The translations under genes and the position numbers were made by a program. A model generated the notes under the pieces. That model was not told the origin of the DNA, searched no databases, and saw only the letters and a list, made by a program, of their open reading frames with translations. A stretch of 64,000 nt of DNA from Pseudobdellovibrionaceae bacterium. GTDB lineage: Bacteria; Bdellovibrionota; Bdellovibrionia; Bdellovibrionales; UBA1609. Location: the NCBI GenBank assembly GCA_030591685.1, contig JAUVAX010000002.1, positions 90,007-154,006 of the forward strand, given 5' to 3'. Below, piece after piece: positions 18,345 to 27,254 of this stretch (positions are counted from its first letter, which is position 1; every line of letters begins with the position of its first letter).

Positions 18345-20588
18345 TTGATAAAGGTATTGAAAAGACTATTTCAAGTTAAATTAAAATATTTTGGGTTATT
18401 AAACTCAAAAGGTTTTTCATTAATTGAAGTCACTGTTACTATGGGGATCATGTCGATTGTTGCCGTTACCGGTACCTATATGTTGATACAATCTAGTCGG
18501 CAGTCTAAAAATTTAGAGGTTAAACTTAATGCCTTTCAGTTTCACTCAATCTTACACCAAGTCATGTTAAACAGTGCGGCTTGGACAAATACAGTCGAAG
18601 ATACAGCTAACGCTAAACTTAATAACTGTTTAAGGTTGGTGGATAAAGATTTCACAGCCTGTACAGATACATTAAAAGACGACCCAGCCGCAAACCTTGA
18701 TGACCCCGAAAGAGGGTACCACTTGGTTCTTCGGGGCAGCAATAACACTGTATTTTTAGACTCTACAGATAACAATTTAGGCATGACAGCTCAAGGTACT
18801 GTTTGTAATAATTTTTCAAACACTAATGAGGACTGCCCCTTTAAACCTGAGGTTTTTTGGCGTTTTGAGTGCATCCAAAAAGATTTAAATGTAAATGCTA
18901 GTTGTGCTGACCCAATGGTCGTATTAACAGCAAGGATACGTAATGAATCAAAAAAATATAGAGGGTTAAATTTTTCAGCCTATAATGTTGCTGTGGTTAA
19001 AGACTACTCAAAGCCTAATGACCCGTCTGTAGTTGTTTGTGATAGTGTTAATGGTAAATTTGATTCTGTATTGGGGCAGTGTGTACAAAATTTAAATGCC
19101 ACCTGCCCTAGTGGTTACTTTGTACACGGAGTAAAATCAGATGGCACTTTAGACTGTGTGGCCGCCGGTCAGCCAAAGTGCTCATTTTCTTTATCAACAT
19201 CAAGTTTAAATGAGCCCGCCGCAGATGAGGATTTTCTGTTGCAGGTAGATTTATCAAATGCTTCAACGAAAACTGTTTCAGTGAACTACTCTGTAAACAC
19301 CGAAAATACGACAGCTACTTCAGGCGGAGAAACCCCCGATTTTGTTTTAGCCTCAGGGACTTTGACTTTTGACCCTGGTGATGTGCAAAAATCAATTACT
19401 ATTTCAGTTCTTGAAGATACAACCTCTGAAGAGGATGAAACTATTGATGTTATTTTAGACTCGCCTGTAAACTGTGACACCATCGCGCCGGATAGTCATA
19501 CAGTAACTATTGTTGATGACGATAACAACGAAAAGCCCACAGTTTTTTTTAGTACACTAAGAAACATTAACGTGAGTGATGTGGTGGATTCAACCGTTCA
19601 AATGAGCATTATGTTATCAAAGCCATTATCGGTATCTTCAAGTATTACATATTCGAAAACATCTGGTTCAGCAGGTGAAGGTACTGATTTTACATTAAGC
19701 GGTGGCGGGTCAGTGACCTTTTCACCTGGGGAGACAGTTAAGACCATTGATTTTAATGTTCAAAAGGATACTTTATTAGAGGGTATTGAAGAAGCCACAA
19801 TTACACTCTCAGACCCTGTTGAGGCTGATTTAGGATCATCGGAGCAGATTAATTTTACTGTAACAATCTCAGAGACACCGACCATTAGCTTTGTAAATGC
19901 CACTAAGAGTGTTTCTGAGGCTGATGGTGCAATCACTGAAACAGTACATCTTTCAAACTCATCAACGTCAGTGATTAGTGTTAGCTATGAGCTTGATAAT
20001 ATGAGCTCCTCTGCGGCAGAGGGCAATGATTTTGATTTTATAAATGGTACTTTAAATTTTCCAGCAGGGGCCACAAGCCAATCTATCACTTATACGGTAA
20101 AAAAAGACTCTATAGCTGAGGGGGCCGAGACCATTAAAATTGATTTGATCAATATTGTAGGGGCTCAATTGGGGTACCCAGGCTCACATGTAGCTACACT
20201 CAGTGACTCTTCAACGTCACCGCTAGACGGTGTTACAGGGGGGTGTTACGTCAACAGCCCAACGCCTGATAGCACAACCCCATCGAGTTGTATTTCAGAG
20301 GTTTGTTCTGAATCTAAGTTCACTCAATTTACAATGTTTAGTGTAGGAAGTCTTTTAGGGTCTGGTGGTTATGAGTTTACAAACATAGATGAGTGGACCA
20401 TTGTATGGGCCGGGGATGGGGCCTGTGATAAAAGTGTAAAGGACCCCATGTACTGCAAAGTAAAAAATATGGGCGATTATGCAATGTCTGCAACAGTGAC
20501 GCACAAATTAAGTGGAGAGAGCAAAGCCTTCTCTATAACCAGTCAGGATAAAACTGTAATCATGAATGGAAACAATAAGTGCCCTTAA
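18345..20588 (+). CDS. Pseudopilin-like protein fused to three Calx-beta domains (3 of 3)
   Basis: The 747-residue product begins with a TTG codon nine bases after AAAGG. It has a prepilin leader KG23|FSLIE with Glu at +5, followed by the same ectodomain as its two neighbours: the CPFK motif near residue 164 and the module C-x13-C-x7-C-x16-C near 227-267. Three Calx-beta repeats (about residues 273-390, 395-510 and 515-625) follow, each with the acidic E/D-rich calcium-binding edges typical of adhesins. A C-terminal Cys-rich domain of about 120 residues comes last. A pilus-tip adhesin is the most natural reading, inferred from architecture only. Confidence 0.78.
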   Translation: MIKVLKRLFQVKLKYFGLLNSKGFSLIEVTVTMGIMSIVAVTGTYMLIQSSRQSKNLEVKLNAFQFHSILHQVMLNSAAWTNTVEDTANAKLNNCLRLVDKDFTACTDTLKDDPAANLDDPERGYHLVLRGSNNTVFLDSTDNNLGMTAQGTVCNNFSNTNEDCPFKPEVFWRFECIQKDLNVNASCADPMVVLTARIRNESKKYRGLNFSAYNVAVVKDYSKPNDPSVVVCDSVNGKFDSVLGQCVQNLNATCPSGYFVHGVKSDGTLDCVAAGQPKCSFSLSTSSLNEPAADEDFLLQVDLSNASTKTVSVNYSVNTENTTATSGGETPDFVLASGTLTFDPGDVQKSITISVLEDTTSEEDETIDVILDSPVNCDTIAPDSHTVTIVDDDNNEKPTVFFSTLRNINVSDVVDSTVQMSIMLSKPLSVSSSITYSKTSGSAGEGTDFTLSGGGSVTFSPGETVKTIDFNVQKDTLLEGIEEATITLSDPVEADLGSSEQINFTVTISETPTISFVNATKSVSEADGAITETVHLSNSSTSVISVSYELDNMSSSAAEGNDFDFINGTLNFPAGATSQSITYTVKKDSIAEGAETIKIDLINIVGAQLGYPGSHVATLSDSSTSPLDGVTGGCYVNSPTPDSTTPSSCISEVCSESKFTQFTMFSVGSLLGSGGYEFTNIDEWTIVWAGDGACDKSVKDPMYCKVKNMGDYAMSATVTHKLSGESKAFSITSQDKTVIMNGNNKCP

Positions 20589-20615
20589 TTTAAAATTAGG
20601 GTCATTTTTATTTTA
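20582..20615 (+). terminator. Probable terminator of the pseudopilin-like operon
   Basis: CCCTTAATTT and AAATTAGGG form a stem with one bulge, immediately followed by a T-rich tail. The stem overlaps the stop codon at 20586-20588. It would end the three-gene unit. Confidence 0.55.
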
Positions 20616-20782
20616 GATTCAAGGACTACTTGCAGCCTTTGGTCTGGAAATTTACAGTTTTAAACCCCAAAAATTGAATTACTTTAAATGAAAGTCGAGT
20701 TCTTTGTGTATATAAGATCGGTCATTAAATAAACGCTCAAAAATTCCGAAAAGTTAATTAATCACAGTCAGTTAACTTAAAA

Positions 20783-21364
20783 ATGAAAGTAGTTATGCAG
20801 CTTAGATGGTTAGAGCAACAGTTTAAATACGATGGCACTCAATTGCGATCACTATTTGGTTATTTAGGTTATGGGCTTCTAGGTGATTCGGTCGTAGCTT
20901 GGGCGGGCCCTTGTGATATACCTCCTGAGCACATGGTCGACGGAGAGGACCTCAATAACGACGCTAAAATTTGCGGTGATTTAATGGTGCATATGATTAT
21001 TGAACGCTTTGATTGTGATTTGTTATTTGGCGTGAGTATGCAAAGAATATTAGCCAGTCTTGCTATTGATGTGCTTCAAGAGTTATCCCCTCAGAGTGAA
21101 TTATCAAGCAAACTTTATAGAGAGGGTGATGATATTTTTTGTGACTATAAAAAAATAAGCATCAGTGTGGCCACTAAAAGCCCTGTATCTACCTTGGTTC
21201 ATTTTGCAGTGAATTGTGTCAACACAGGCACGCCGGTAGATACAATGTGTTTACAAGATTTTCAGGTAGATATACAAATGTTTGCAAAGCACTTAATGCA
21301 AAACTTTATTCACGAAATGCAATCCATTAAAGATGCCACTCATAAAGTTAAATGGGTAAAATAA
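20783..21364 (+). CDS. DUF366 family protein
   Basis: The 193-residue product matches the family by KYDGTQLRS near residue 15, GDSVVAWAGPCDI near 35, and HMVDGEDL near 50, in the expected order and spacing. The function of the family is not established. No signal peptide or membrane helix is seen, so it is cytosolic. The start is ambiguous between 20783 and the ATG at 20795. It stands alone between the pseudopilin-like operon and a converging nfu gene. Confidence 0.8.
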   Translation: MKVVMQLRWLEQQFKYDGTQLRSLFGYLGYGLLGDSVVAWAGPCDIPPEHMVDGEDLNNDAKICGDLMVHMIIERFDCDLLFGVSMQRILASLAIDVLQELSPQSELSSKLYREGDDIFCDYKKISISVATKSPVSTLVHFAVNCVNTGTPVDTMCLQDFQVDIQMFAKHLMQNFIHEMQSIKDATHKVKWVK

Positions 21365-21422
21365 ATAGCTTTAAAGTAAAAAGTTCTTAATCTTGAATTT
21401 AGCTCTTAAAGGGCGACAACCA

Positions 21423-21983
21423 CTAATTAATAGCGATGACGTCTTTGATCTCAGGCAGTGCCGCTTGCATTCTGGCTTGTACCCCTTGTTTTAAGGTCAT
21501 TGTAGCACTTGGACAACCATTACAAGCCCCGTGCATTTCAACGTATAAAATATTTCGCTCGTACTTGTGAAACATAATATCACCGCCATCAAGGGCCACC
21601 GCCGGGCGAATTTCATTATTTAAGATAGTTTTAATTTTTTTAACTATGGCTGAGTCATCCTCATTAAAGTCCTCGTTGCTATTAAGTGTTGGTTCTAACA
21701 AAATAGGCTCATTGCTTTCGATGTGCTCTTTGATGAGGTGGCTTAACGGGTCAGCTAAAATGCCCCAGTCTACCCAGTCTTGCTTGGTGACTGTAACAAA
21801 GTTTGGGCCGATCATAACGGCCGAGGCCCAGGGAAAGCCAAAAATTTTACTGGCCAGAGGGGACCTTGTAGCCTCAAGAGGTTCACTAAAGCTAACAACC
21901 TCATCACAGATGGTTTTAGTAATGGTAAATTTCATGGACTCAGGGTTAGGTGTCGCTTGGTATAAAACTTCAACATCACTCAT
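21423..21983 (-). CDS. Nfu-type iron-sulfur cluster carrier
   Basis: Nfu proteins hold and pass 4Fe-4S clusters to target enzymes. The 186-residue product has the N-terminal Nfu domain (residues 1-90, with the ATPNPESMKF start typical of it) and a C-terminal NifU domain with LDGGDIMF near 130 and the cluster site C-N-G-C near 154. This is the mitochondrial NFU1-like arrangement rather than the A-type fusion of Escherichia coli NfuA. The cluster-binding cysteines are intact. It is a single gene on the minus strand. Confidence 0.92.
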   Translation of the reverse strand: MSDVEVLYQATPNPESMKFTITKTICDEVVSFSEPLEATRSPLASKIFGFPWASAVMIGPNFVTVTKQDWVDWGILADPLSHLIKEHIESNEPILLEPTLNSNEDFNEDDSAIVKKIKTILNNEIRPAVALDGGDIMFHKYERNILYVEMHGACNGCPSATMTLKQGVQARMQAALPEIKDVIAIN

Positions 21984-22081
21984 TTAAAGGCTCTCCTTAG
22001 TTAGGCCTATTTATAAACTAAATCTCTAAATTTGGCTGGTGTTTTTTGTGAAACTTAGCCATAAATGTATATTCTTCAGCC

Positions 22082-23323
22082 TTAAGTTGTGGCAGCGGGT
22101 CTAGAGACAGATTTTAAGTGGTGGTGGCGTAAAGCTAAGAGGGTCGAAAACAAGAAAAAAGCACCACCAAGTATATAAATACACGTATCGTAGCCATATT
22201 TGTCAGCAAAAACTCCGACGGGGTAACAGGCCAGTGGCCCTACGCTAATAAAACAAAGGCTCACTATGGAGGACAATCGACCTCGATAGATATCATTCAC
22301 GTAGGTGTGTAGAGAAACAGTTATTGCTGAAAAACAAATGTAGGCAAAAACGCCTCCAAAAAATAAGGCTATGGCAGTGAGCTTTAAACTCGTCAATGAG
22401 GGCACAGTAAATATAGTGAGAGTCACTAAGGGGACTGAGGCCCATAAATACTTCATAGGGTTTTTAGGGCTAATAAGGACAAAAATTAAAGCGCCCACAA
22501 AGGCCCCCGAGGCTGAAAACGAAAACAAAAGACCAAACTGATCAGGGGTGAGTTGAAATTTAATTTTTAAGTATGTTCTGTAAAGTACAATGCTTAAGGG
22601 TAAAAATAAAATAACGCTTAAAAAAAGCTGAATTAATCGAAACCGTAAGCTTAAGGTACTAAAGAGGTACTTCATGCCCTCTAAAAGGGCTGCAAAACTA
22701 GTTTGTTGCAATGAGCTTTGCGGGCGCTGAAACAACTGAACTTTACTAAGAATTAATAGTAAAACTACATACGTTATGGCATCAAATAAAAAAACAAGGC
22801 TTGTCCCGTACCAGTACATGAGCAGGGCGGCTACACCAGGGCCAATGGCTCGTCCCATATGAAAGTTCATAGTGTTTAATAACAAGGTAGGGGTAAACTC
22901 GCTTTTAGGGACAAGTCTGAGGGTTAAAACCTGAAAGGCCGGGCCACTAAAGCTAGCGACAGAGCCCTCAATAATACCAAAAATAATAAGATGCCAAAGT
23001 TGAACTTGGTAAAACTCAACTATAAAAGCAAGACAAAGTGCACTTAAAGCAAGCACTGAATTTGTTAATAGCAGCACCTTTTTTACATTTACACGGTCTA
23101 CTAAAACCCCAGAAGGCAGCGAGAGGATAATGTTTGGGATAGCGGCCATTAAAACCACCAAACCCAGAGCCCAGGCTTTATTGTCGACCAGCTCTAATAT
23201 AAGCCAAGATCGAGCCAGGTCGTGGGACCATTTGCCGGTTTGTGACAGGGCTTGAACAATATAGAAGTTTCTAAAGTGAAGGTGCTTAAATGGTGATAAG
23301 CGTCGGGCAAAAAAGTCTCTCAT
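22082..23323 (-). CDS. Major facilitator superfamily transporter
   Basis: The 413-residue product has about twelve membrane helices, a cytosolic basic N-terminus and the MFS loop motif GVLVDRVNVKK between helices 2 and 3. A second copy (GVFADKYG) lies near residue 378. The start LSPFKHLHFRNFYIVQALSQTGKW is of the type seen in the EntS-like or MFS_3 exporters. The substrate is unknown, and efflux is likely from the subfamily. It diverges from the aldolase gene, and the 130 bases between them must contain both promoters. Confidence 0.85.
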   Translation of the reverse strand: MRDFFARRLSPFKHLHFRNFYIVQALSQTGKWSHDLARSWLILELVDNKAWALGLVVLMAAIPNIILSLPSGVLVDRVNVKKVLLLTNSVLALSALCLAFIVEFYQVQLWHLIIFGIIEGSVASFSGPAFQVLTLRLVPKSEFTPTLLLNTMNFHMGRAIGPGVAALLMYWYGTSLVFLFDAITYVVLLLILSKVQLFQRPQSSLQQTSFAALLEGMKYLFSTLSLRFRLIQLFLSVILFLPLSIVLYRTYLKIKFQLTPDQFGLLFSFSASGAFVGALIFVLISPKNPMKYLWASVPLVTLTIFTVPSLTSLKLTAIALFFGGVFAYICFSAITVSLHTYVNDIYRGRLSSIVSLCFISVGPLACYPVGVFADKYGYDTCIYILGGAFFLFSTLLALRHHHLKSVSRPAATT

Positions 23324-23453
23324 TAGGCGAACCTTACACTAGGGCCAAGGGATGTTGCAAGGTGTGAAGCTTGAATCTACTTGGGTGTCATAAAAAGAAG
23401 TGGTAGAAATAATCGTTAAATATTTAATGAAAAGTGATAATCGAGGTATTCTA

Positions 23454-24371
23454 ATGACACCAAGAGTAAGAGAAATTTTAAACTGGTATGGGGCAGATAA
23501 CCCGGGCGTTTTAACTAACATGTCCAGAATGTTAAATCAGGGGCGCTTATCGGGTACAGGTAAACTTGTTATACTCCCTGTCGATCAAGGTTTTGAGCAT
23601 GGACCGGCGAGAAGTTTTGCTAAAAACCCCATAGGTTATGACCCCAGCTATCACTTTGAACTGGCCATTGAATCCGGTTGCAATGCCTATGCCGCTCCCT
23701 TAGGTTTTATTGAGGCGGCCGCAAGGGATTATGCTGGCGAAATCCCCTTGATTTTAAAAATTAATAACTCTGATAGTTTGTTTTCTGATTCCAACGCTCC
23801 CATATCAGCCATGACCTCTAGTGTAGAAGACGCCTTAAGGCTTGGCTGTGCGGGTATTGGTTTTACAATTTACCCCGGCAGCCAAGAGAGAAAGCAAATG
23901 TATGAAGAAATAGCCTTTGCTGCCAGCGAAGCTAAAAAGGCAGGACTGGTGGTTGTGGTGTGGTCATACGCTCGAGGAGCAGGCTTATCAAAAGAGGGCG
24001 AAACCGCAATTGATGTTATTTCATATGCGGCTCAAATTGCATGTCAACTGGGGGCCCATATAGTTAAAGTAAAGCCCCCAAGTGCTCATATCGAACAGGC
24101 CGAGGCGAAAAAAGTATTTGATGCTCAACAAATAAAAATCACTAAATTATCTGACAGAACAAAGCATGTTGTTGAATCTTGTTTTAATGGTCGAAGAGTT
24201 GTGATTTTTAGCGGAGGAGCCGCAAAGGGTACAGAAGACGTTTTAGACGAAGTTAAGCAACTCGCTGCGGGCGGGTCATTTGGTAGCATAATGGGTCGTA
24301 ACGCCTTTCAAAGGCCTAAAAAAGAGGCCATAGAGTTACTAAATAATATTATGGATATATATAAAGGCTAA
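23454..24371 (+). CDS. Class I fructose-bisphosphate aldolase, DhnA type
   Basis: The enzyme cleaves fructose 1,6-bisphosphate to two triose phosphates through a Schiff base. The 305-residue product carries LVILPVDQGFEHGP near residue 37, the Schiff-base lysine region HIVKVKPPSAH near 203, and the phosphate-binding GGAAKG near 263. The ATG at 23454 follows a GAGG site and matches where the family starts, so upstream in-frame codons are not used. It is a central glycolysis/gluconeogenesis enzyme and the only one in the window. Confidence 0.92.
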   Translation: MTPRVREILNWYGADNPGVLTNMSRMLNQGRLSGTGKLVILPVDQGFEHGPARSFAKNPIGYDPSYHFELAIESGCNAYAAPLGFIEAAARDYAGEIPLILKINNSDSLFSDSNAPISAMTSSVEDALRLGCAGIGFTIYPGSQERKQMYEEIAFAASEAKKAGLVVVVWSYARGAGLSKEGETAIDVISYAAQIACQLGAHIVKVKPPSAHIEQAEAKKVFDAQQIKITKLSDRTKHVVESCFNGRRVVIFSGGAAKGTEDVLDEVKQLAAGGSFGSIMGRNAFQRPKKEAIELLNNIMDIYKG

Positions 24372-24390
24372 CGAGTATTAGCTTATATAT
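24367..24390 (+). terminator. Weak terminator-like hairpin after the aldolase gene
   Basis: GCTAA (24367-24371) and TTAGC (24378-24382) form a five-pair stem followed by an AT-rich tail. It overlaps the stop codon region. It is weak, and read-through to the next gene is possible. Confidence 0.35.
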
Positions 24391-24443
24391 TTGAAAAATT
24401 AATATAATAAAGCTCTAACTTTTTATACAGGGGCCCGGTTTTT

Positions 24444-25310
24444 ATGAAATTAACATTTTTTATGGTTTTAATGTTTGTCTTTACGGGGTGCCAAACTCTG
24501 CCTCCGACTACGGTACGTACAATAAGTGATAAGCGTATTAAAATTTTAGTTGAGGGGGCCAGAAGCCCGCTCGTTTTAAGTAAAGATACAATTGTTTTAG
24601 ACTCTCGCTCGGCCTTTGATTATTCGTTACTGCATTTACCTGAAGCTATAAATATAAGTTGGCGCGAGTTTTCAGATGTTCAAGGCCCCTACCCGGGGGT
24701 GATTAAAAAAGACCTCTATTTTATGACGGCTCGTTTATCAAGGTTGGGGATTGGCCCGAACAGCCCGGTTATAGTGGTGGGTTATGGCTCAAAGGGGCAT
24801 GGGGATGAGGCTCGACTCGCTTGGATGCTTTATTACTTGGGAGTTAAAAACATTCAGTTTTCAGGGTTAAATTACTTTAAAGCCCGAGTCGTACAAAAAA
24901 TACCCCCTCCTCGAAAAGCACAAACCATTTGGAGCCCAAGGCCCCAAACCTCTACGCTGACAAGTACAAAAGAAATAAAAAAAATATTAAAATACCCACC
25001 CAAAAATGTTCATATTATAGACGTGAGAACCTCAAAAGAGGCTTTAAATGATGGGGGCTCTTCGTGGATAAAAAAAATTAACATTCACAGTCACGAGTTT
25101 ATCACTCAAAAAGGAAGACCCGACTTAAAATTAAAATCAAAACTTAAAAGCGTTGGTATATTGCCCACCCACAGAGTTATAGTGATAAGTAATAAGGGGT
25201 TAAGATCCTCAACGGCTTTAATGTCGTTACTGTCAATGGGGTATAAAAAGGCCTCACATTTTGTAGAGGGTTGGAAATGGATAAAAAAACTAGAGAGAGG
25301 TCAAAAGTGA
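24444..25310 (+). CDS. Lipoprotein with two rhodanese-like domains lacking the catalytic Cys
   Basis: The 288-residue product has a lipoprotein signal ending in F-T-G-C (Cys16). Two rhodanese-like domains follow, at about residues 40-150 and 170-285, recognised from VLDSRSAFDYSLLHLPEAINI and HIIDVRTSKEA at their starts. In the second domain the active-site loop C-x2-G-x-R-S reads SNKGLRS, with Ser in place of Cys. The first domain has GYGSKGHGDEAR there and no Cys either. Sulfur transfer is therefore unlikely. Binding or scaffolding at the membrane is more likely. It overlaps the next gene by four bases. Confidence 0.75.
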   Translation: MKLTFFMVLMFVFTGCQTLPPTTVRTISDKRIKILVEGARSPLVLSKDTIVLDSRSAFDYSLLHLPEAINISWREFSDVQGPYPGVIKKDLYFMTARLSRLGIGPNSPVIVVGYGSKGHGDEARLAWMLYYLGVKNIQFSGLNYFKARVVQKIPPPRKAQTIWSPRPQTSTLTSTKEIKKILKYPPKNVHIIDVRTSKEALNDGGSSWIKKINIHSHEFITQKGRPDLKLKSKLKSVGILPTHRVIVISNKGLRSSTALMSLLSMGYKKASHFVEGWKWIKKLERGQK

Positions 25311-26200
25311 AAACAAAGATCATTTTATTTATGTTTGTTTCAGGGTTTAGTTTATTGGCTTCCGCAAAAACAATATATGTATTAAAAACAAAAGGCACAG
25401 TCGATTCACGTACTCATTTAAGTGCTATCACAGAGCTTATTGAGGCCTCTGTAGAGGGTGAAAAAGGGTTTTCTGTTACAGGTAATCGCTGGAAGGCTGA
25501 TTTCGAGTTAAGGTCCAGGCTCACTCAGTTGGGATCAAAGTACATACTTACAGTTTTTAAGAGCCATAATAAAAAAACTCTGAACTCTCAAAAAATGACC
25601 TCTCGGTCTTTAGAAGATATGGATGTTGTTGTTGCCCGAGTTGTGCGTGCTGTTTTACGGGGCGAAGAGGCGGCTGCAAACTCAAAGGTGAATGAGGTCA
25701 CCGAAGAGGAGCAGGTAAAAAGCTCTCGTCGCTTTAAGGCCCATAAACAATGGGTGTTTGCTCTGGGGGCGTCTAGTGCAACAAATCTAAATGAATCGGG
25801 TAGTTTTAAAAGTTTTGGCTTTGGTCGTAACTGGAATATTGACCCCGATTATGACTTAGCTTTTTTGTGGACCACTCATATATCTCCCTCAGGTAGCGCG
25901 GCTTCTCTTGTAAATTTAAGTATAGACTTACTCTATTATTTTAATAAAAATAAATCAGCACCCTTTTTAGTGGGTGGTATAGGGTATGCGGGGGCTGCGG
26001 CCGATGATGATGCGGTCTTGTTTTTTTCAGACGACACAGCCGGAGGGTTTAGTGCTAAACTGGGGGGCGGTATGAGGTTTTTTAGGACATCTACTGTAAA
26101 CCTTGGGGTTTCACTCACTCACACAATGATGTTTGCCGACACTACAAAAAGTAATAAAAAACCCGCAGTCACAAGCTTTCAGCTACAAATATTTTACTAA
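25307..26200 (+). CDS. Outer-membrane beta-barrel-like protein coupled to the rhodanese lipoprotein
   Basis: The 297-residue product starts at a GTG inside the overlapping GTGA of the preceding stop. AGAGAGG lies just upstream, so translation is coupled. A signal peptide (ending in LLASA, about residue 20) is followed by a periplasmic domain of about 110 residues. A C-terminal region of alternating strands (from about residue 145) ends in the aromatic FQLQIFY, as in small outer-membrane barrels. The function is unknown. The tight coupling suggests that it works with the rhodanese-like lipoprotein. Confidence 0.65.
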   Translation: MKTKIILFMFVSGFSLLASAKTIYVLKTKGTVDSRTHLSAITELIEASVEGEKGFSVTGNRWKADFELRSRLTQLGSKYILTVFKSHNKKTLNSQKMTSRSLEDMDVVVARVVRAVLRGEEAAANSKVNEVTEEEQVKSSRRFKAHKQWVFALGASSATNLNESGSFKSFGFGRNWNIDPDYDLAFLWTTHISPSGSAASLVNLSIDLLYYFNKNKSAPFLVGGIGYAGAAADDDAVLFFSDDTAGGFSAKLGGGMRFFRTSTVNLGVSLTHTMMFADTTKSNKKPAVTSFQLQIFY

Positions 26201-26244
26201 TAGTTTTTTAGAAAATTTACTTTTTGATTTGAATTATTTAGGGC

Positions 26245-27195
26245 TTAATAGTTGGTAGAACTAGAGTAAGCCCTGAACATGACTTCGTTCATGGCCTCCA
26301 TGAGGTCTGGGTCATATTTTTTACCTAACTTGTGGGTCATAAATAACATGGCGTCTCGTGGAGACATTGGCTTATTGTAAGTTCGTTTGGTAGTGAGGGC
26401 ATCGTAGGTGTCTGTAATAGCGACAATTCGGGCCATAGGGTGAATGTCTTCACCCTCAAGCTGCTGTGGGTAACCATTGCCTAAAAAACTTTCGTGATGC
26501 TCAAAACAGCAGGCTTTAACGCTCTCGGCGACATTTTCGTCATTTAAAATTTGCAGGCCAAACTGTGGATGCTTTTGCATTTGAGCCCATTCAATGTCAT
26601 TTAAGGGGCCTGATTTTGTGATTATGCTCGTGCTGACGTTGCGCTTGCCAATATCATGAAAAAGAGCACCTGTGCCGAGTTCTTTGAGGTCCAACCGTGA
26701 GTAACCGGCAACACTCCCAAGGCCAATGCTGTAAATACTGACATCTAAAGAGTGATTATAGGTATAAAAATCATGGGAGGAGAGGCTAATTAAGTGGCTC
26801 ATTGCCGTAGGCTCATCATCTATAAGTTCAACAAAGTTAGTGATTATTTGTTTGGATTCTTCAAGAGCCTGGCCTATGTCGGGGCTTTCAAAGAGCTCTT
26901 CAACTAAGGCAATCGAACACTCGCGTAAAACAACAGCCTTTTCAATGGAGGAGAGCTCCCCGCTAGAGATCCTGTTATGAACATAGCTCTTATAATCCGG
27001 TCGTTGCTCAACAGGGACATAAAAGGGGTTTGAAGATTTAGATTCAAAATTTAAAATTTTCTCTACTGAAATAGCATTACCTCTTCTTAAGTAATGGACC
27101 ATTTTATTATTAATATTTATAAAGATATCAAAAGGGATAGGCTTTGATGGATGAATGGAGTTAATGCGTATTTTAAAGTATTTTTCTAGATCCAT
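26245..27195 (-). CDS. HD-GYP domain protein, probable cyclic-di-GMP phosphodiesterase
   Basis: The 316-residue product has an N-terminal domain of about 130 residues of unknown type, then an HD-GYP domain. The metal and signature residues are present: H148, the HD pair H180-D181 in FHDIGK, H209, the HH pair 233-234, and GYP at 241-243. HD-GYP enzymes degrade cyclic-di-GMP and commonly control motility and surface behaviour. No GGDEF domain is fused. It converges with the outer-membrane gene and diverges from recG. Confidence 0.9.
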   Translation of the reverse strand: MDLEKYFKIRINSIHPSKPIPFDIFININNKMVHYLRRGNAISVEKILNFESKSSNPFYVPVEQRPDYKSYVHNRISSGELSSIEKAVVLRECSIALVEELFESPDIGQALEESKQIITNFVELIDDEPTAMSHLISLSSHDFYTYNHSLDVSIYSIGLGSVAGYSRLDLKELGTGALFHDIGKRNVSTSIITKSGPLNDIEWAQMQKHPQFGLQILNDENVAESVKACCFEHHESFLGNGYPQQLEGEDIHPMARIVAITDTYDALTTKRTYNKPMSPRDAMLFMTHKLGKKYDPDLMEAMNEVMFRAYSSSTNY

Positions 27196-27254
27196 GCCCT
27201 ATAGTTTGCCACGATTTTGTTGACTGTCCAACGAAAGATGTTAACTAGAGACCT

